Source: Streptomyces naganishii JCM 4654
Lineage (GTDB): Bacteria > Actinomycetota > Actinomycetes > Streptomycetales > Streptomycetaceae
Assembly (NCBI RefSeq): GCF_014650575.1
Contig: NZ_BMVF01000016.1
Location: forward strand, 62,001-126,000
Reading direction: 5' to 3'
DNA length: 64,000 nt
The notes under the pieces are model-generated. The model made no database searches. It worked only from the letters and a program-made list of their open reading frames with translations, and was not told the DNA's origin. Made by a program: the position numbers and the translations under genes. Below are positions 15,652-24,196 of this stretch, one piece after another; positions within the stretch are counted from its first letter, which is position 1; the number at the start of each line of letters is the position of its first letter.

Positions 15652-16101
15652 GTGCTGACGATTCACACGGCCGGCGAGGTCCGCCGCACCTGGGACGACG
15701 CCGAGCCGCTGACCGAGGGGGCCGTCGCCGTCGAGGGCGCCCGGATCGCCGCCGTGGGCCCGCTCGCCGAGGTGGAGGAGAGGTTCCCGGGCGCGCGGGT
15801 GCGGCGGTGGCCCGGCGTGCTCGGGCCCGCGCGGGTGCACGCGGGGCCGCTTCCGGACGCGCCCAGCCCGCGCGAGCGCGTGCACGCCGTACTGAAGCTC
15901 GGCGCCACCGCCGTCCTGGCCGAGCACGCCGGGACGCCCGAACTCCGCCACGCCGCCGAGCGCAACGACGTGGCCGTGCTGCCGGGCACCCGTCCGGCCG
16001 CCGTGGTGGAGGGCGGCCGCGCGGACCTGGCCGTCGTCGACGCGAGCGGCGCCTGCCTGGCGACCGTGTGCGCGGGCCGCCTGGTGCACCGGCGCCGCTG
16101 A
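15652..16101 (+). CDS. Small amidohydrolase-like protein lacking the catalytic barrel
   Basis: A 149-residue protein, GTG start. The first 60 residues resemble the N-terminal beta-sandwich of amidohydrolases (GAVAVEGARIAAVGPLAEVE). The stretch that normally reads PGLIDxHxH is PGVLGPARVHAG, so the metal-binding HxH is gone. The end (GRADLAVVDASG..CAGRLVHRR) matches the closing strands of the same sandwich. Only about 55 residues join the two halves instead of the usual 250-300-residue barrel. It is therefore unlikely to be a hydrolase as it stands. It is 7 nt behind mqnC, suggesting a role linked to that enzyme or its substrate. Confidence 0.75.
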   Translation: MLTIHTAGEVRRTWDDAEPLTEGAVAVEGARIAAVGPLAEVEERFPGARVRRWPGVLGPARVHAGPLPDAPSPRERVHAVLKLGATAVLAEHAGTPELRHAAERNDVAVLPGTRPAAVVEGGRADLAVVDASGACLATVCAGRLVHRRR

Positions 16102-16221
16102 GCCCGGCCGGGAGACGGCGGGGGCGAGGAGGTACGTCGCCGGGGGCCCGGGGAGTCCGTGGCGGACGCGGCGGCGCGCAGGAAGGCGAGGCTGCTGCCG
16201 TGGGGCCGGGTACCCGCCTGC

Positions 16222-16227
16222 CACAAT
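16222..16227 (+). promoter_or_regulatory. -10-like box (CACAAT) of the methyltransferase gene
   Basis: CACAAT ends 6 nt before GTG 16234, the spacing of leaderless actinobacterial promoters. It supports this start over the in-frame GTG at 16159. Confidence 0.4.
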
Positions 16228-16233
16228 GGGCCC

Positions 16234-16926
16234 GTGACCCGCGCATCCCTGGAGAAGCAGCCGCACGAAGTCGCCTCGATGTTCGACGGCGTGGCGGAAC
16301 GGTACGACCTCACCAACGACGTGCTGTCCCTCGGGCAGGACCGGCGGTGGCGCAGGGAGGTCGCCAGAGCGGTCGACGCCCGGCCCGCGCAGAAGGTGCT
16401 CGACCTGGCCGCCGGCACGGCGACCTCCTCGCTGCCCTTCACCCGCGCCGGCGCGTACGTCGTCCCGTGCGACTTCTCGATCGGGATGCTCCAGGTCGGC
16501 AAGCGGCGGCACGCCTGGCTGCCGTTCACGGCCGGTGACGCGACGCGGCTGCCGTTCCGCGACGACACCTTCGACGCCGTCACCATCTCCTTCGGGCTGC
16601 GCAACGTGCACGACACGGACGCGGCCCTGCGCGAGATGCACCGGGTGACCCGGCCCGGCGGGCGGGTGGTCATCTGCGAGTTCTCGCACCCCACCTGGGC
16701 GCCGTTCCGCACCGTCTACACCGAGTACCTGATGCGCGCCCTGCCCCCGGTGGCCCGCGCGGTCTCCTCCAACCCCGACGCCTACGTCTACCTCGCCGAG
16801 TCCATCCGCTCCTGGCCCGACCAGGAGGCCCTGGCCGCCCGCCTGAGCGACGCCGGCTGGACGAAGGTCGCCTGGCGCAACCTGAGCGGCGGCATCGTGG
16901 CCCTGCACCGGGGCTTCAAGGCCTGA
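16234..16926 (+). CDS. menG: Demethylmenaquinone methyltransferase (MenG/UbiE family)
   Basis: A 230-residue class I SAM methyltransferase with the UbiE signature: MFDGVAERYDLTNDVLS, SAM loop LDLAAGTAT (56-64), and ISFGLRNVHD. It performs the last step of menaquinone synthesis, C-methylation of demethylmenaquinone. Length equals the family norm when started at GTG 16234; the longer form adds a low-quality 25-residue extension. It lies after mqnC and the small amidohydrolase-like gene, within the menaquinone block, and is convergent with a PASTA-protein gene. Confidence 0.94.
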   Translation: MTRASLEKQPHEVASMFDGVAERYDLTNDVLSLGQDRRWRREVARAVDARPAQKVLDLAAGTATSSLPFTRAGAYVVPCDFSIGMLQVGKRRHAWLPFTAGDATRLPFRDDTFDAVTISFGLRNVHDTDAALREMHRVTRPGGRVVICEFSHPTWAPFRTVYTEYLMRALPPVARAVSSNPDAYVYLAESIRSWPDQEALAARLSDAGWTKVAWRNLSGGIVALHRGFKA

Positions 16927-16953
16927 GGCCGCCCGGGTGCCGCCCTGCCCGGC

Positions 16954-17298
16954 TCAGACCCGCATGACGGCGTACGGGTCGCCCGGTTCGTCCAGTTCGC
17001 GTTGCAGGCCGCCTGCCGGCGGGCGGGGCGCGCGGGGCTCGCGGACGCCTCCGCCGCCCTCGCCCGGGCCGAAGTCGAACCACACGTAGACCATCGAGTC
17101 CCGCGGCACCTCGGCGCCCGGAGGCGGGTACTGGCGCACGACGTGGTCGGCCACGGCGAGTTGGAAGTCCGGGCGGTCCGGCGCGTTGACGAACAGACCG
17201 TTCGCGCGCGCGGCCTCGCGCGCGTCGACGGCCATCAGCCCGACCAGCCGTGGCACGCGCACTTCGGGTGTCTTGGGTGGAATGAACACAGACGTCAC
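16954..17298 (-). CDS. Small PASTA-domain protein
   Basis: A 114-residue protein, GTG start. A single PASTA domain spans about 14-75 (VPRLVGLMAVDAREAARANGL ending with QYPPPGAEVPRDSMVYVWF). No signal peptide or membrane helix is visible, so unlike kinase or PBP PASTA domains it appears cytosolic. The tail is Gly/Pro/Arg-rich. PASTA domains usually bind muropeptide or lipid II, but a cytosolic single copy may do something else. Convergent with menG, 27 nt apart. Confidence 0.8.
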   Translation of the reverse strand: MTSVFIPPKTPEVRVPRLVGLMAVDAREAARANGLFVNAPDRPDFQLAVADHVVRQYPPPGAEVPRDSMVYVWFDFGPGEGGGGVREPRAPRPPAGGLQRELDEPGDPYAVMRV

Positions 17299-17422
17299 CC
17301 CCAGCGGTACCGGCAGGGTAACCGCCAGGGACCGCCGCCCGGAAGCGTCAGGTGTCTTTCTGTGACAGTCAGTTACTTACGGTAATCGGCAACGGGTGCC
17401 AAGATCGGCGACGGGCGCCCGC

Positions 17423-17929
17423 CTACAGCTCGAGCCGGTAGCAGTGACCCTCGCGCCGCGACACCGGCGTCACGAACGTCTCCGCCAGCCGCATCCCGAG
17501 CCGCTCGGTCACCGCGATGGAGCGCGTGTTGCGGGCGTCGACCATCGCCACCACGCTCGTCAGCCCCGCCGCCCGCAGCCGCTCCAGAGTCGTCCGCGCG
17601 GCCGCCGTGACGTATCCCCGGCCCCAGTGCTCCCGCCCGAGCCGCCACCCGATCTCGATCTCGCCCGTGGGACCCCACTCCCGCTCCCAGGGCTGCGCGC
17701 CGGTGAAGCCGACGACCCGGCCCGACTCGTCGAGCATCGTCCACAGGCAGAAGCCCCGTTCGGCGTCGTGCCGCCGCTGCCGGGCGGTGAGCTCCTCGTA
17801 CACGGACAGCTCCGCCGGCCTCCCGCCCTGGAACTCCATGACGTCCGGGTCGTCGAAGACCCGGTGCCAGGCGACGGCGTCCTCGTCGGTGGGGACGCGC
17901 AGCCGTACGACGGGGAGTGCTCGGTTCAC
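17423..17929 (-). CDS. GNAT N-acetyltransferase, RimJ/RimL type
   Basis: A 168-residue GNAT protein with RLRVPTDEDA at the start, acetyl-CoA loop REHWGRGYVTAA, and NTRSIAVTERLGM near the end, which is typical of the RimJ/RimL-like subgroup that acetylates protein N-termini or small amines. Divergent from the following flavoprotein gene. Substrate unknown. Confidence 0.87.
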   Translation of the reverse strand: MNRALPVVRLRVPTDEDAVAWHRVFDDPDVMEFQGGRPAELSVYEELTARQRRHDAERGFCLWTMLDESGRVVGFTGAQPWEREWGPTGEIEIGWRLGREHWGRGYVTAAARTTLERLRAAGLTSVVAMVDARNTRSIAVTERLGMRLAETFVTPVSRREGHCYRLEL

Positions 17930-17967
17930 GGAAGCAGCCCTTCAGCCGGGTGATCAATTCTGCTGCA

Positions 17968-17973
17968 TAGACT
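17968..17973 (+). promoter_or_regulatory. -10 box (TAGACT) of the MenJ-like gene
   Basis: TAGACT fits TANNNT and would start transcription about 45 nt before GTG 18028. GGGGAG ribosome site lies about 8 nt before that start. The promoter is shared back-to-back with the GNAT gene. Confidence 0.5.
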
Positions 17974-18027
17974 GCCCATGTCCAGTGCCGGTCGGCACGC
18001 GTATTTCGAACTTGGGGAGATCCCGCC

Positions 18028-19320
18028 GTGACCGTCGTGACTGAGCCCCTCTCCGAGAACACCGCCGATGTGATCGTCGTGGGCGCGGGGCCGGCCGGGT
18101 CCACCACCGCCTACCACCTCGCCCGTGCCGGACTCGACGTACTCCTGCTGGAGAAGACCGAGTTCCCGCGCGAGAAGGTCTGCGGCGACGGCCTCACCCC
18201 GCGCGCAGTCAAGCAGCTCGTCGCCATGGGCATCGACATCTCCGAGGAAGCCGGCTGGCTGCGCAACAAGGGGCTGCGGATCATCGGCGGCGGCGTCCGG
18301 CTCGAGCTCGACTGGCCGGAACTCGCCTCCTTCCCCGACTACGGACTCGTGCGCAGGCGCGACGACTTCGACGAGCAGCTGGCCCGGCAGGCGCAGAAGG
18401 CGGGCGCCCGGCTGTTCGAGCGCTGCAACGTCTCCGGCCCGGTCGTCGACGACCGCACCGGCCGCATCACCGGCGTGACCGCCAAGCTCGGCGAGGAGAA
18501 GCGCGAGGTCACCTTCCACGCGCCGCTCGTCGTCGCCGCCGACGGCAACTCCACCCGCCTGTCCCTGGCGATGGGCCTGCACCGGCGCGAGGACCGCCCG
18601 ATGGGCGTCGCGGTGCGCACGTACTTCGAGAGCCCCCGCCACGGCGACGACTACTTGGAGTCCTGGCTGGAGCTGTGGGACCGGCGCGGGGAGCAGGACC
18701 GCCTGCTGCCGGGCTACGGATGGATCTTCGGCATGGGCGACGGGACGTCCAACGTCGGCCTGGGCGTGCTCAACACCTCGGCCTCCTTCAAGGAGCTCGA
18801 CTGGCGCGAGATCCTCAAGGCCTGGTGCGCCTCGATGCCCGAGGACTGGGGCTACACCCCCGAGAACATGACCGGCCCGATCCGCGGCGCCGCCCTCCCC
18901 ATGGCCTTCAACCGCCAGCCGCACTACACGCGCGGGCTGCTGCTCGTCGGCGACGCGGGCGGCCTGGTGAACCCCTTCAACGGCGAGGGCATCGCCTACG
19001 CCATGGAGTCCGGCCAGCTCGCCGCCGACGTCGTCGTCCAGGCCCACGGCCGCGCCACGCCCGCCCAGCGAGAACTCGCCCTCCAGCGCTACCCGCGCGT
19101 CCTGAAGGACACCTACGGCGGCTACTACACGCTGGGCCGCGCCTTCGTGAAGCTCATCGGCAACCCGAAGGTCATGCAGATCGCCACCCAGCGCGGTCTG
19201 ACCCACCCGATGCTGATGAAGTTCACCCTCAAGCTGCTCGCCAACCTCACCGACCCGACGGGCGGCGACGCGATGGACCGCATCATCAACGGCCTGAGCA
19301 AGGTGGCGCCGAAGGCGTGA
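18028..19320 (+). CDS. Geranylgeranyl-reductase-family flavoprotein (MenJ-like menaquinone reductase)
   Basis: A 430-residue FAD enzyme. The N-terminal dinucleotide motif is VVGAGPAGSTTA (18-28), then CGDGLTPRAV (52-61), the family's C(G)DGL signature, and LLVGDAGGLVNPFNGEGIAYAMESG, the second FAD-contact segment. Family members saturate isoprenoid double bonds. In mycobacteria MenJ partly reduces the menaquinone tail. Placement between menaquinone genes and the nuo operon strongly suggests the same substrate here. A 16-bp perfect hairpin terminator follows. Confidence 0.88.
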   Translation: MTVVTEPLSENTADVIVVGAGPAGSTTAYHLARAGLDVLLLEKTEFPREKVCGDGLTPRAVKQLVAMGIDISEEAGWLRNKGLRIIGGGVRLELDWPELASFPDYGLVRRRDDFDEQLARQAQKAGARLFERCNVSGPVVDDRTGRITGVTAKLGEEKREVTFHAPLVVAADGNSTRLSLAMGLHRREDRPMGVAVRTYFESPRHGDDYLESWLELWDRRGEQDRLLPGYGWIFGMGDGTSNVGLGVLNTSASFKELDWREILKAWCASMPEDWGYTPENMTGPIRGAALPMAFNRQPHYTRGLLLVGDAGGLVNPFNGEGIAYAMESGQLAADVVVQAHGRATPAQRELALQRYPRVLKDTYGGYYTLGRAFVKLIGNPKVMQIATQRGLTHPMLMKFTLKLLANLTDPTGGDAMDRIINGLSKVAPKA

Positions 19321-19342
19321 GCCCGCGCGGGACGTGAAGCGA

Positions 19343-19380
19343 CGGCTGAGGCCGGCTCAGGAATGAGCCGGCCTCAGCCG
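19343..19380. terminator. Bidirectional terminator between MenJ-like and NlpC/P60 genes
   Basis: A perfect 16-bp stem: CGGCTGAGGCCGGCTC (19343-19358), loop AGGAAT, then GAGCCGGCCTCAGCCG (19365-19380). It lies between convergent genes and can serve both. TTGG follows on the plus strand. Confidence 0.88.
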
Positions 19381-19418
19381 TTGGCGGCCGTCGTCGTCCG
19401 CGTTCCGCGTAGGGCGCC

Positions 19419-20240
19419 TCAGAGCACCCGTACCGCGCCCGTGGGCGGGTCGTAGGACAGCGGACGCTCCACGACGCCGCTGGAGGGGTTCTGCGCGCCG
19501 ACGAACATGCCGTCGCCCACGTACACCGCCACGTGGTACGCGCTGCCCGCGCTGCCCCAGTAGAGGATGTCGCCGGGCTGGAGGTTGGACAGCGACACCT
19601 GGGTGCCGGCGGTCGACTGGTCCTGCGAGACACGCGGCAGGCTGATGCCCACCTGGTTGAAGGCGGTCTGCACCAGGCCCGAGCAGTCGTACGCGGACGG
19701 GCCGGTGGCGCCGGAGACGTAGGCCTTGCCGACCTGCGCCTTGACGAACGAGATGACCGCCGCGGCCGAACCGGTCGCCGTGGACGTGCTCGTGGACGCG
19801 GAAGCGCCGGCGGAGCTCGCCGGGGCGGCGAGCGTGGTGCGCAGGCTGCTGCGCGAGGCGCGCTCGGCGGCCTGCTTGCGCGCGGCCTCCTCGGCCGCCT
19901 TCTTCTCGGCGGCGGCCTTCTGCTTGGCCTCCGCCAGGTCCGCCTTGGCCTGCTTCGCGGCCTTCGCGGCGGCCGCGTCACGTTCGGCCTGAAGCTGGTA
20001 GTTCGCGGCGGTCTGCTGCGTGGCGTCCGCGGACTGGGCGATCTGAGCGGCCAGGTCGGCCGTCAGCGTGGGCAGTTCGAGCGTCTGCGTCACCGGCTCG
20101 GCGGCGTTCGCCGAGGAGGCCGACGCACCGGCCACTGCCATGGTGCCGAGGACGCCACCGGCAACTCCGGCCCGCATCGCGATTTTCGACGCGCTACGGC
20201 GGGGCTTCCGGTGGCTGCGTATGTGAGCGGTGTGGGACAT
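19419..20240 (-). CDS. Secreted NlpC/P60 endopeptidase (C40 family)
   Basis: A 273-residue protein with a twin-basic signal region and cleavage likely after ANA (about 47). An Ala/Lys/Glu-rich coiled coil (80-130) and a Ser/Thr/Ala linker follow. The C-terminal C40 domain (about 158-273) has C186 (YDCSGLV) and H236 (AYHVAVYVG). It should cleave peptide stems of peptidoglycan. ATG 20240 is chosen because it starts the twin-arginine-like MSHTAHIRSHRKPRR leader; in-frame ATGs at 20270 and 20297 add no known element. A pair of GTGAC repeats 250 nt upstream could be an MtrA site. Confidence 0.9.
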   Translation of the reverse strand: MSHTAHIRSHRKPRRSASKIAMRAGVAGGVLGTMAVAGASASSANAAEPVTQTLELPTLTADLAAQIAQSADATQQTAANYQLQAERDAAAAKAAKQAKADLAEAKQKAAAEKKAAEEAARKQAAERASRSSLRTTLAAPASSAGASASTSTSTATGSAAAVISFVKAQVGKAYVSGATGPSAYDCSGLVQTAFNQVGISLPRVSQDQSTAGTQVSLSNLQPGDILYWGSAGSAYHVAVYVGDGMFVGAQNPSSGVVERPLSYDPPTGAVRVL

Positions 20241-20489
20241 GGGAACAACCGGTACCAGGGGCTCCTTCATATCTTCAAGAAACGTGTGCTGCGCCACATT
20301 TGCTCAACAGGGGCCCCGAACACCGGGAACTGTTTTCTTTATTGACGCCGTAACGGACATTGCGGACGCAGGTGATCATGCCTGTGATCATGGTCTTTCG
20401 CTGTTACGTCCGGATTGCCCCGCGCCTACCACCGGTGGGGACCGTTGGCCAAGCCCGCTTCTCACGGCCCTCTCATCAATGTGGCGGAG

Positions 20490-20505
20490 GTCACGGAACG
20501 GTCAC
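20490..20505 (-). promoter_or_regulatory. Candidate MtrA-type box upstream of NlpC/P60 gene
   Basis: On the minus strand GTGAC-N6-GTGAC, read toward the NlpC/P60 gene. MtrA of actinobacteria binds tandem GTNAC-type repeats and controls many cell-wall hydrolases, so the combination is suggestive. It is based on two 5-bp units and therefore tentative. Confidence 0.4.
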
Positions 20506-20570
20506 CACCCCGCCGTGCGTCCGCGCCTCAGGGCCTCCGGCTCGGCGCGCCGTCCCCGGAGGGTCGTCCA

Positions 20571-20603
20571 GGGCCGATCTCGGGGCCGATCTCCGGGCCG
20601 ATC
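20571..20603. repeat. Three tandem 12-bp repeats (GGGCCGATCTCN)
   Basis: GGGCCGATCTC at 20571-20581 and 20583-20593, and GGGCCGATC at 20595-20603, give an exact 12-bp period. The array lies in the regulatory gap, with no gene. Confidence 0.7.
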
Positions 20604-20968
20604 CCGCCTGTCACTTCGGCCCGTTGGACCACTTAGGTCCCTTTTGCCTCGATGACCCCATCGGCCACGGCGGCGCTTGTGAAGCGGCGAACGTGTCCAC
20701 TTTCCGCGACGCCGTCCCACTGATGTGTGAAAAGCGGCCCTATACCAAGGGCTTGACCGCATCGGCCACTTTGCGCCGGACGCCGGGCGTCTGATAGTGG
20801 ACACCCCCTCCGACCTGCAAAGACGAGGTCAAATGTCACCGCTCGTGATCACTTCGGTGCTTCATGTGTGAAGATCGACGCTCATCCGGCTTCATGATCG
20901 TTCGTCAGGTGGTGGAGATCACAAAGATCAGGGAATACCCCGTGTCGCAAGTCACAGAGCGTCGGGCA

Positions 20969-20974
20969 TAAGAT
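20969..20974 (+). promoter_or_regulatory. -10 box (TAAGAT) of the nuo operon
   Basis: TAAGAT fits TANNNT. The expected start, near 20981, lies just upstream of the Rex-like palindrome and gives a leader of about 170 nt before nuoA. A -35 element is not clear. Confidence 0.45.
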
Positions 20975-20989
20975 GCGAGGCAGTTGGGC

Positions 20990-21007
20990 TTGTGACCTGC
21001 TTCACAT
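20990..21007. promoter_or_regulatory. Candidate Rex operator of the nuo operon
   Basis: TTGTGACCTGCTTCACAT carries half-sites TGTGA (20991-20995) and TCACA (21002-21006) around 6 bp, close to the Rex consensus TTGTGAANNNNTTCACAA. Rex is the NADH/NAD+-sensing repressor of Streptomyces respiratory genes. The site sits just downstream of the -10 box, where a bound repressor would block transcription. A Crp-like protein is an alternative binder. Confidence 0.65.
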
Positions 21008-21072
21008 GTTCTCGATCTTCGTCGGAAACGGCGTGGTTCGCGGGGCTGGAGGGGCCGGCCGTGAGCCCGCAA

Positions 21073-21115
21073 CCTCCCCCAAGGTCTCGGCTCCGCTCGA
21101 CCAGGGGGGACCCCC
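21073..21115. repeat. GC-rich hairpin repeat before nuoA
   Basis: TCCCCC-aa-GGTC pairs with GACC-a-GGGGGGA across a short loop (21075-21110), followed by CCCCC. I recall such CTCCCCC...GGGGGGACCCCCAT elements as common in Streptomyces intergenic DNA, probably a dispersed small repeat. Here its right end supplies the purine run before ATG 21116. Confidence 0.6.
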
Positions 21116-21154
21116 ATGCAGTCAGTGCCGACTGAGAGGAGCGAGGAGCGGTGA
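21116..21154 (+). CDS. Possible 12-residue leader peptide coupled to nuoA
   Basis: ATG 21116 opens a frame of 12 codons (MQSVPTERSEER) ending at TGA 21152-21154. The stop overlaps the nuoA GTG as GTGA, the coupling seen between the nuo genes themselves. GGGGGGA at 21104-21110 gives a ribosome site 5 nt before the ATG. nuoA also has GGAG-rich sequence of its own inside this frame. It could be a leader that couples or gates nuo translation, or chance. Confidence 0.35.
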   Translation: MQSVPTERSEER

Positions 21155-21510
21155 ACGCGTATGCGCCCATCCTCGTACTGGGAGCCCTCGGGGCAGGCTT
21201 TGCGATCTTCTCCGTGGTCATGGCCACGCTGATCGGACCGAAGCGGTACAACCGCGCCAAGCTCGAGGCATACGAGTGCGGTATCGAGCCGACCCCCACG
21301 CCGGCCGGCGGCGGGCGCTTCCCCATCAAGTACTACCTGACGGCGATGCTCTTCATCGTCTTCGACATCGAGATCGTCTTCCTCTACCCGTGGGCCGTCA
21401 CCTTCGACGCCCTGGGTGTTTTCGGGCTCGTGGAGATGCTGCTCTTCGTGCTCACCGTCTTCGTCGCGTACGCGTACGTGTGGCGGCGCGGCGGGCTGGA
21501 ATGGGACTGA
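21151..21510 (+). CDS. nuoA: NADH-quinone oxidoreductase subunit A
   Basis: A 119-residue membrane protein with three hydrophobic helices and the conserved loop YNRAKLEAYECGIEPTP, including the loop cysteine. Also present are KYYLTAMLFIVFDIEIVFLYPW with the FDxE membrane acidic pair. NuoA helps link the quinone cavity to the membrane arm of complex I. GTG start, overlapping a 12-codon frame by 4 nt. First gene of a 14-gene operon, 15 nt before nuoB. Different in sequence from the second nuoA beginning at 63816. Confidence 0.95.
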   Translation: MNAYAPILVLGALGAGFAIFSVVMATLIGPKRYNRAKLEAYECGIEPTPTPAGGGRFPIKYYLTAMLFIVFDIEIVFLYPWAVTFDALGVFGLVEMLLFVLTVFVAYAYVWRRGGLEWD

Positions 21511-21525
21511 GGGGCCATATAAGAC

Positions 21526-22080
21526 ATGGGACTCGAAGAAAAGCTGCCGAGCGGCTTCCTGCTGACCACCGTTGAGCAGGCCGCGGGCTGGGTGCGCAAG
21601 GCGTCCGTCTTCCCGGCCACCTTCGGCCTGGCCTGCTGCGCGATCGAGATGATGACGACCGGCGCCGGCCGCTACGACCTCGCGCGCTTCGGCATGGAGG
21701 TCTTCCGCGGATCGCCCCGCCAGGCCGACCTGATGATCGTGGCCGGCCGGGTCAGCCAGAAGATGGCGCCGGTCCTCAGGCAGGTCTACGACCAGATGCC
21801 CAGCCCCAAGTGGGTGATCTCCATGGGCGTGTGCGCCTCCTCCGGCGGCATGTTCAACAACTACGCCATCGTCCAGGGCGTCGACCACATCGTCCCCGTC
21901 GACATCTACCTCCCCGGCTGCCCGCCGCGGCCCGAGATGCTGATGGACGCGATCCTCAAGCTCCACCAGAAGATCCAGTCCTCCAAGCTCGGCGTGAACG
22001 CCGAGGAGGCGGCCCGCGAGGCGGAGGAGGCGGCGCTCAAGGCCCTGCCCACGATCGAGATGAAGGGGCTGCTGCGGTGA
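21526..22080 (+). CDS. nuoB: NADH-quinone oxidoreductase subunit B (N2 cluster)
   Basis: A 184-residue subunit with the four cysteines of terminal cluster N2: C37 and C38 (GLACCAIEMM), C103 (MGVCASSGG) and C132 (YLPGCPPRPEML). It passes electrons from the peripheral arm to menaquinone. The C-terminal 30 residues are an Ala/Glu-rich extension common in actinobacteria. Its TGA overlaps the nuoC GTG by 4 nt. Confidence 0.97.
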   Translation: MGLEEKLPSGFLLTTVEQAAGWVRKASVFPATFGLACCAIEMMTTGAGRYDLARFGMEVFRGSPRQADLMIVAGRVSQKMAPVLRQVYDQMPSPKWVISMGVCASSGGMFNNYAIVQGVDHIVPVDIYLPGCPPRPEMLMDAILKLHQKIQSSKLGVNAEEAAREAEEAALKALPTIEMKGLLR

Positions 22081-22837
22081 GCGACGCGAACGGCACCCAC
22101 GGCGCGAACGGGTCCGCGAACGGGGTCAACCCCGAGAAGGACCTCGCCGCCCAGAACCTGCCCGGCCGGCGCGGCGAGGGCGGTGAGGAGATCCGCGTCC
22201 AGCGCGGCATGTTCGGCGCGAACAACGGCGGGGACACCTCCGGCTACGGGGGCCTGGTCCGCTCGGTCCGGCTCCCGGGACCGGCGAGCCGTCCCTACGG
22301 CGGCTGGTTCGACGAGGTCGCCGACGAACTCGAGGGCGCGCTGGAGGAGCAGGACCTCCTGCCCGGCAACGCGATCGAGAAGACGGTCGTCGACCGCGGC
22401 GAACTCACCTTCCACATCGAGCGCGAGCACCTCGTCCGCGTCGCCCGCACCCTGCGCGACGACGCGGCCCTCCGCTTCGAGCTGTGCACCGGCGTCAGCG
22501 GCGTCCACTACCCGCACGACAAGGGGCGCGAGCTGCACGCCGTCTACCACCTGCGCTCGATCACCCACAACCGGCTGATCCGCCTCGAGGTCAGCTGCCC
22601 CGACGACGACCCGCACATCCCGTCGATCGTCTCCGTCTACCCGACGAACGACTGGCACGAGCGCGAGACCTACGACTTCTTCGGGATCGTCTTCGACGGT
22701 CACCCGGCCCTGACCCGGATCATGATGCCCGACGACTGGCAGGGCCACCCGCAGCGCAAGGACTATCCCCTCGGCGGCATCCCCGTCGAGTACAAGGGCG
22801 CCCAGATCCCGGCTCCGGACCAGCGGAGGTCGTACTC

Positions 22838-22841
<4 letters not shown>
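22077..22841 (+). CDS. nuoC: NADH-quinone oxidoreductase subunit C
   Basis: A 254-residue protein (30-kDa subunit). The core (about 90-235) has the signature ETYDFFGIVFDGHPALTRIMMPDDWQGHP-type stretch. The first 60 residues are a Gly/Asn-rich extension, longer than in E. coli-type subunits. NuoC supports the peripheral arm next to NuoD, as a separate gene rather than a NuoCD fusion. GTG start in a 4-nt overlap with nuoB, and the same overlap with nuoD. Confidence 0.95.

Positions 22842-24192
<1,351 letters not shown>

Positions 24193-24196
<4 letters not shown>

Larger units (their letters stand above)
20241..21150. other. 910-bp regulatory gap between NlpC/P60 and nuoA
   Basis: No convincing gene is present; open frames here lack homology-like features and run antisense to one another. 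The gap holds a GTGATCATG direct repeat (20372-20380 and 20384-20392), a GTCAC pair (20490-20505), three 12-bp repeats (20571-20603), the inverted repeat GGACC-actta-GGTCC (20626-20640), CTTCA-tgtg-TGAAG near 20860, the nuo promoter with a Rex-like site, and a hairpin repeat with a leader reading frame. Confidence 0.7.

Noticed and set aside
20241..20520. c-di-AMP riboswitch before the NlpC/P60 gene
   Set aside because: The minus-strand sequence lacks the GGGGTGAA, CCGAACCCGACAGC and CACCTCGCAGGC elements that are clear upstream of the lysozyme-like gene.
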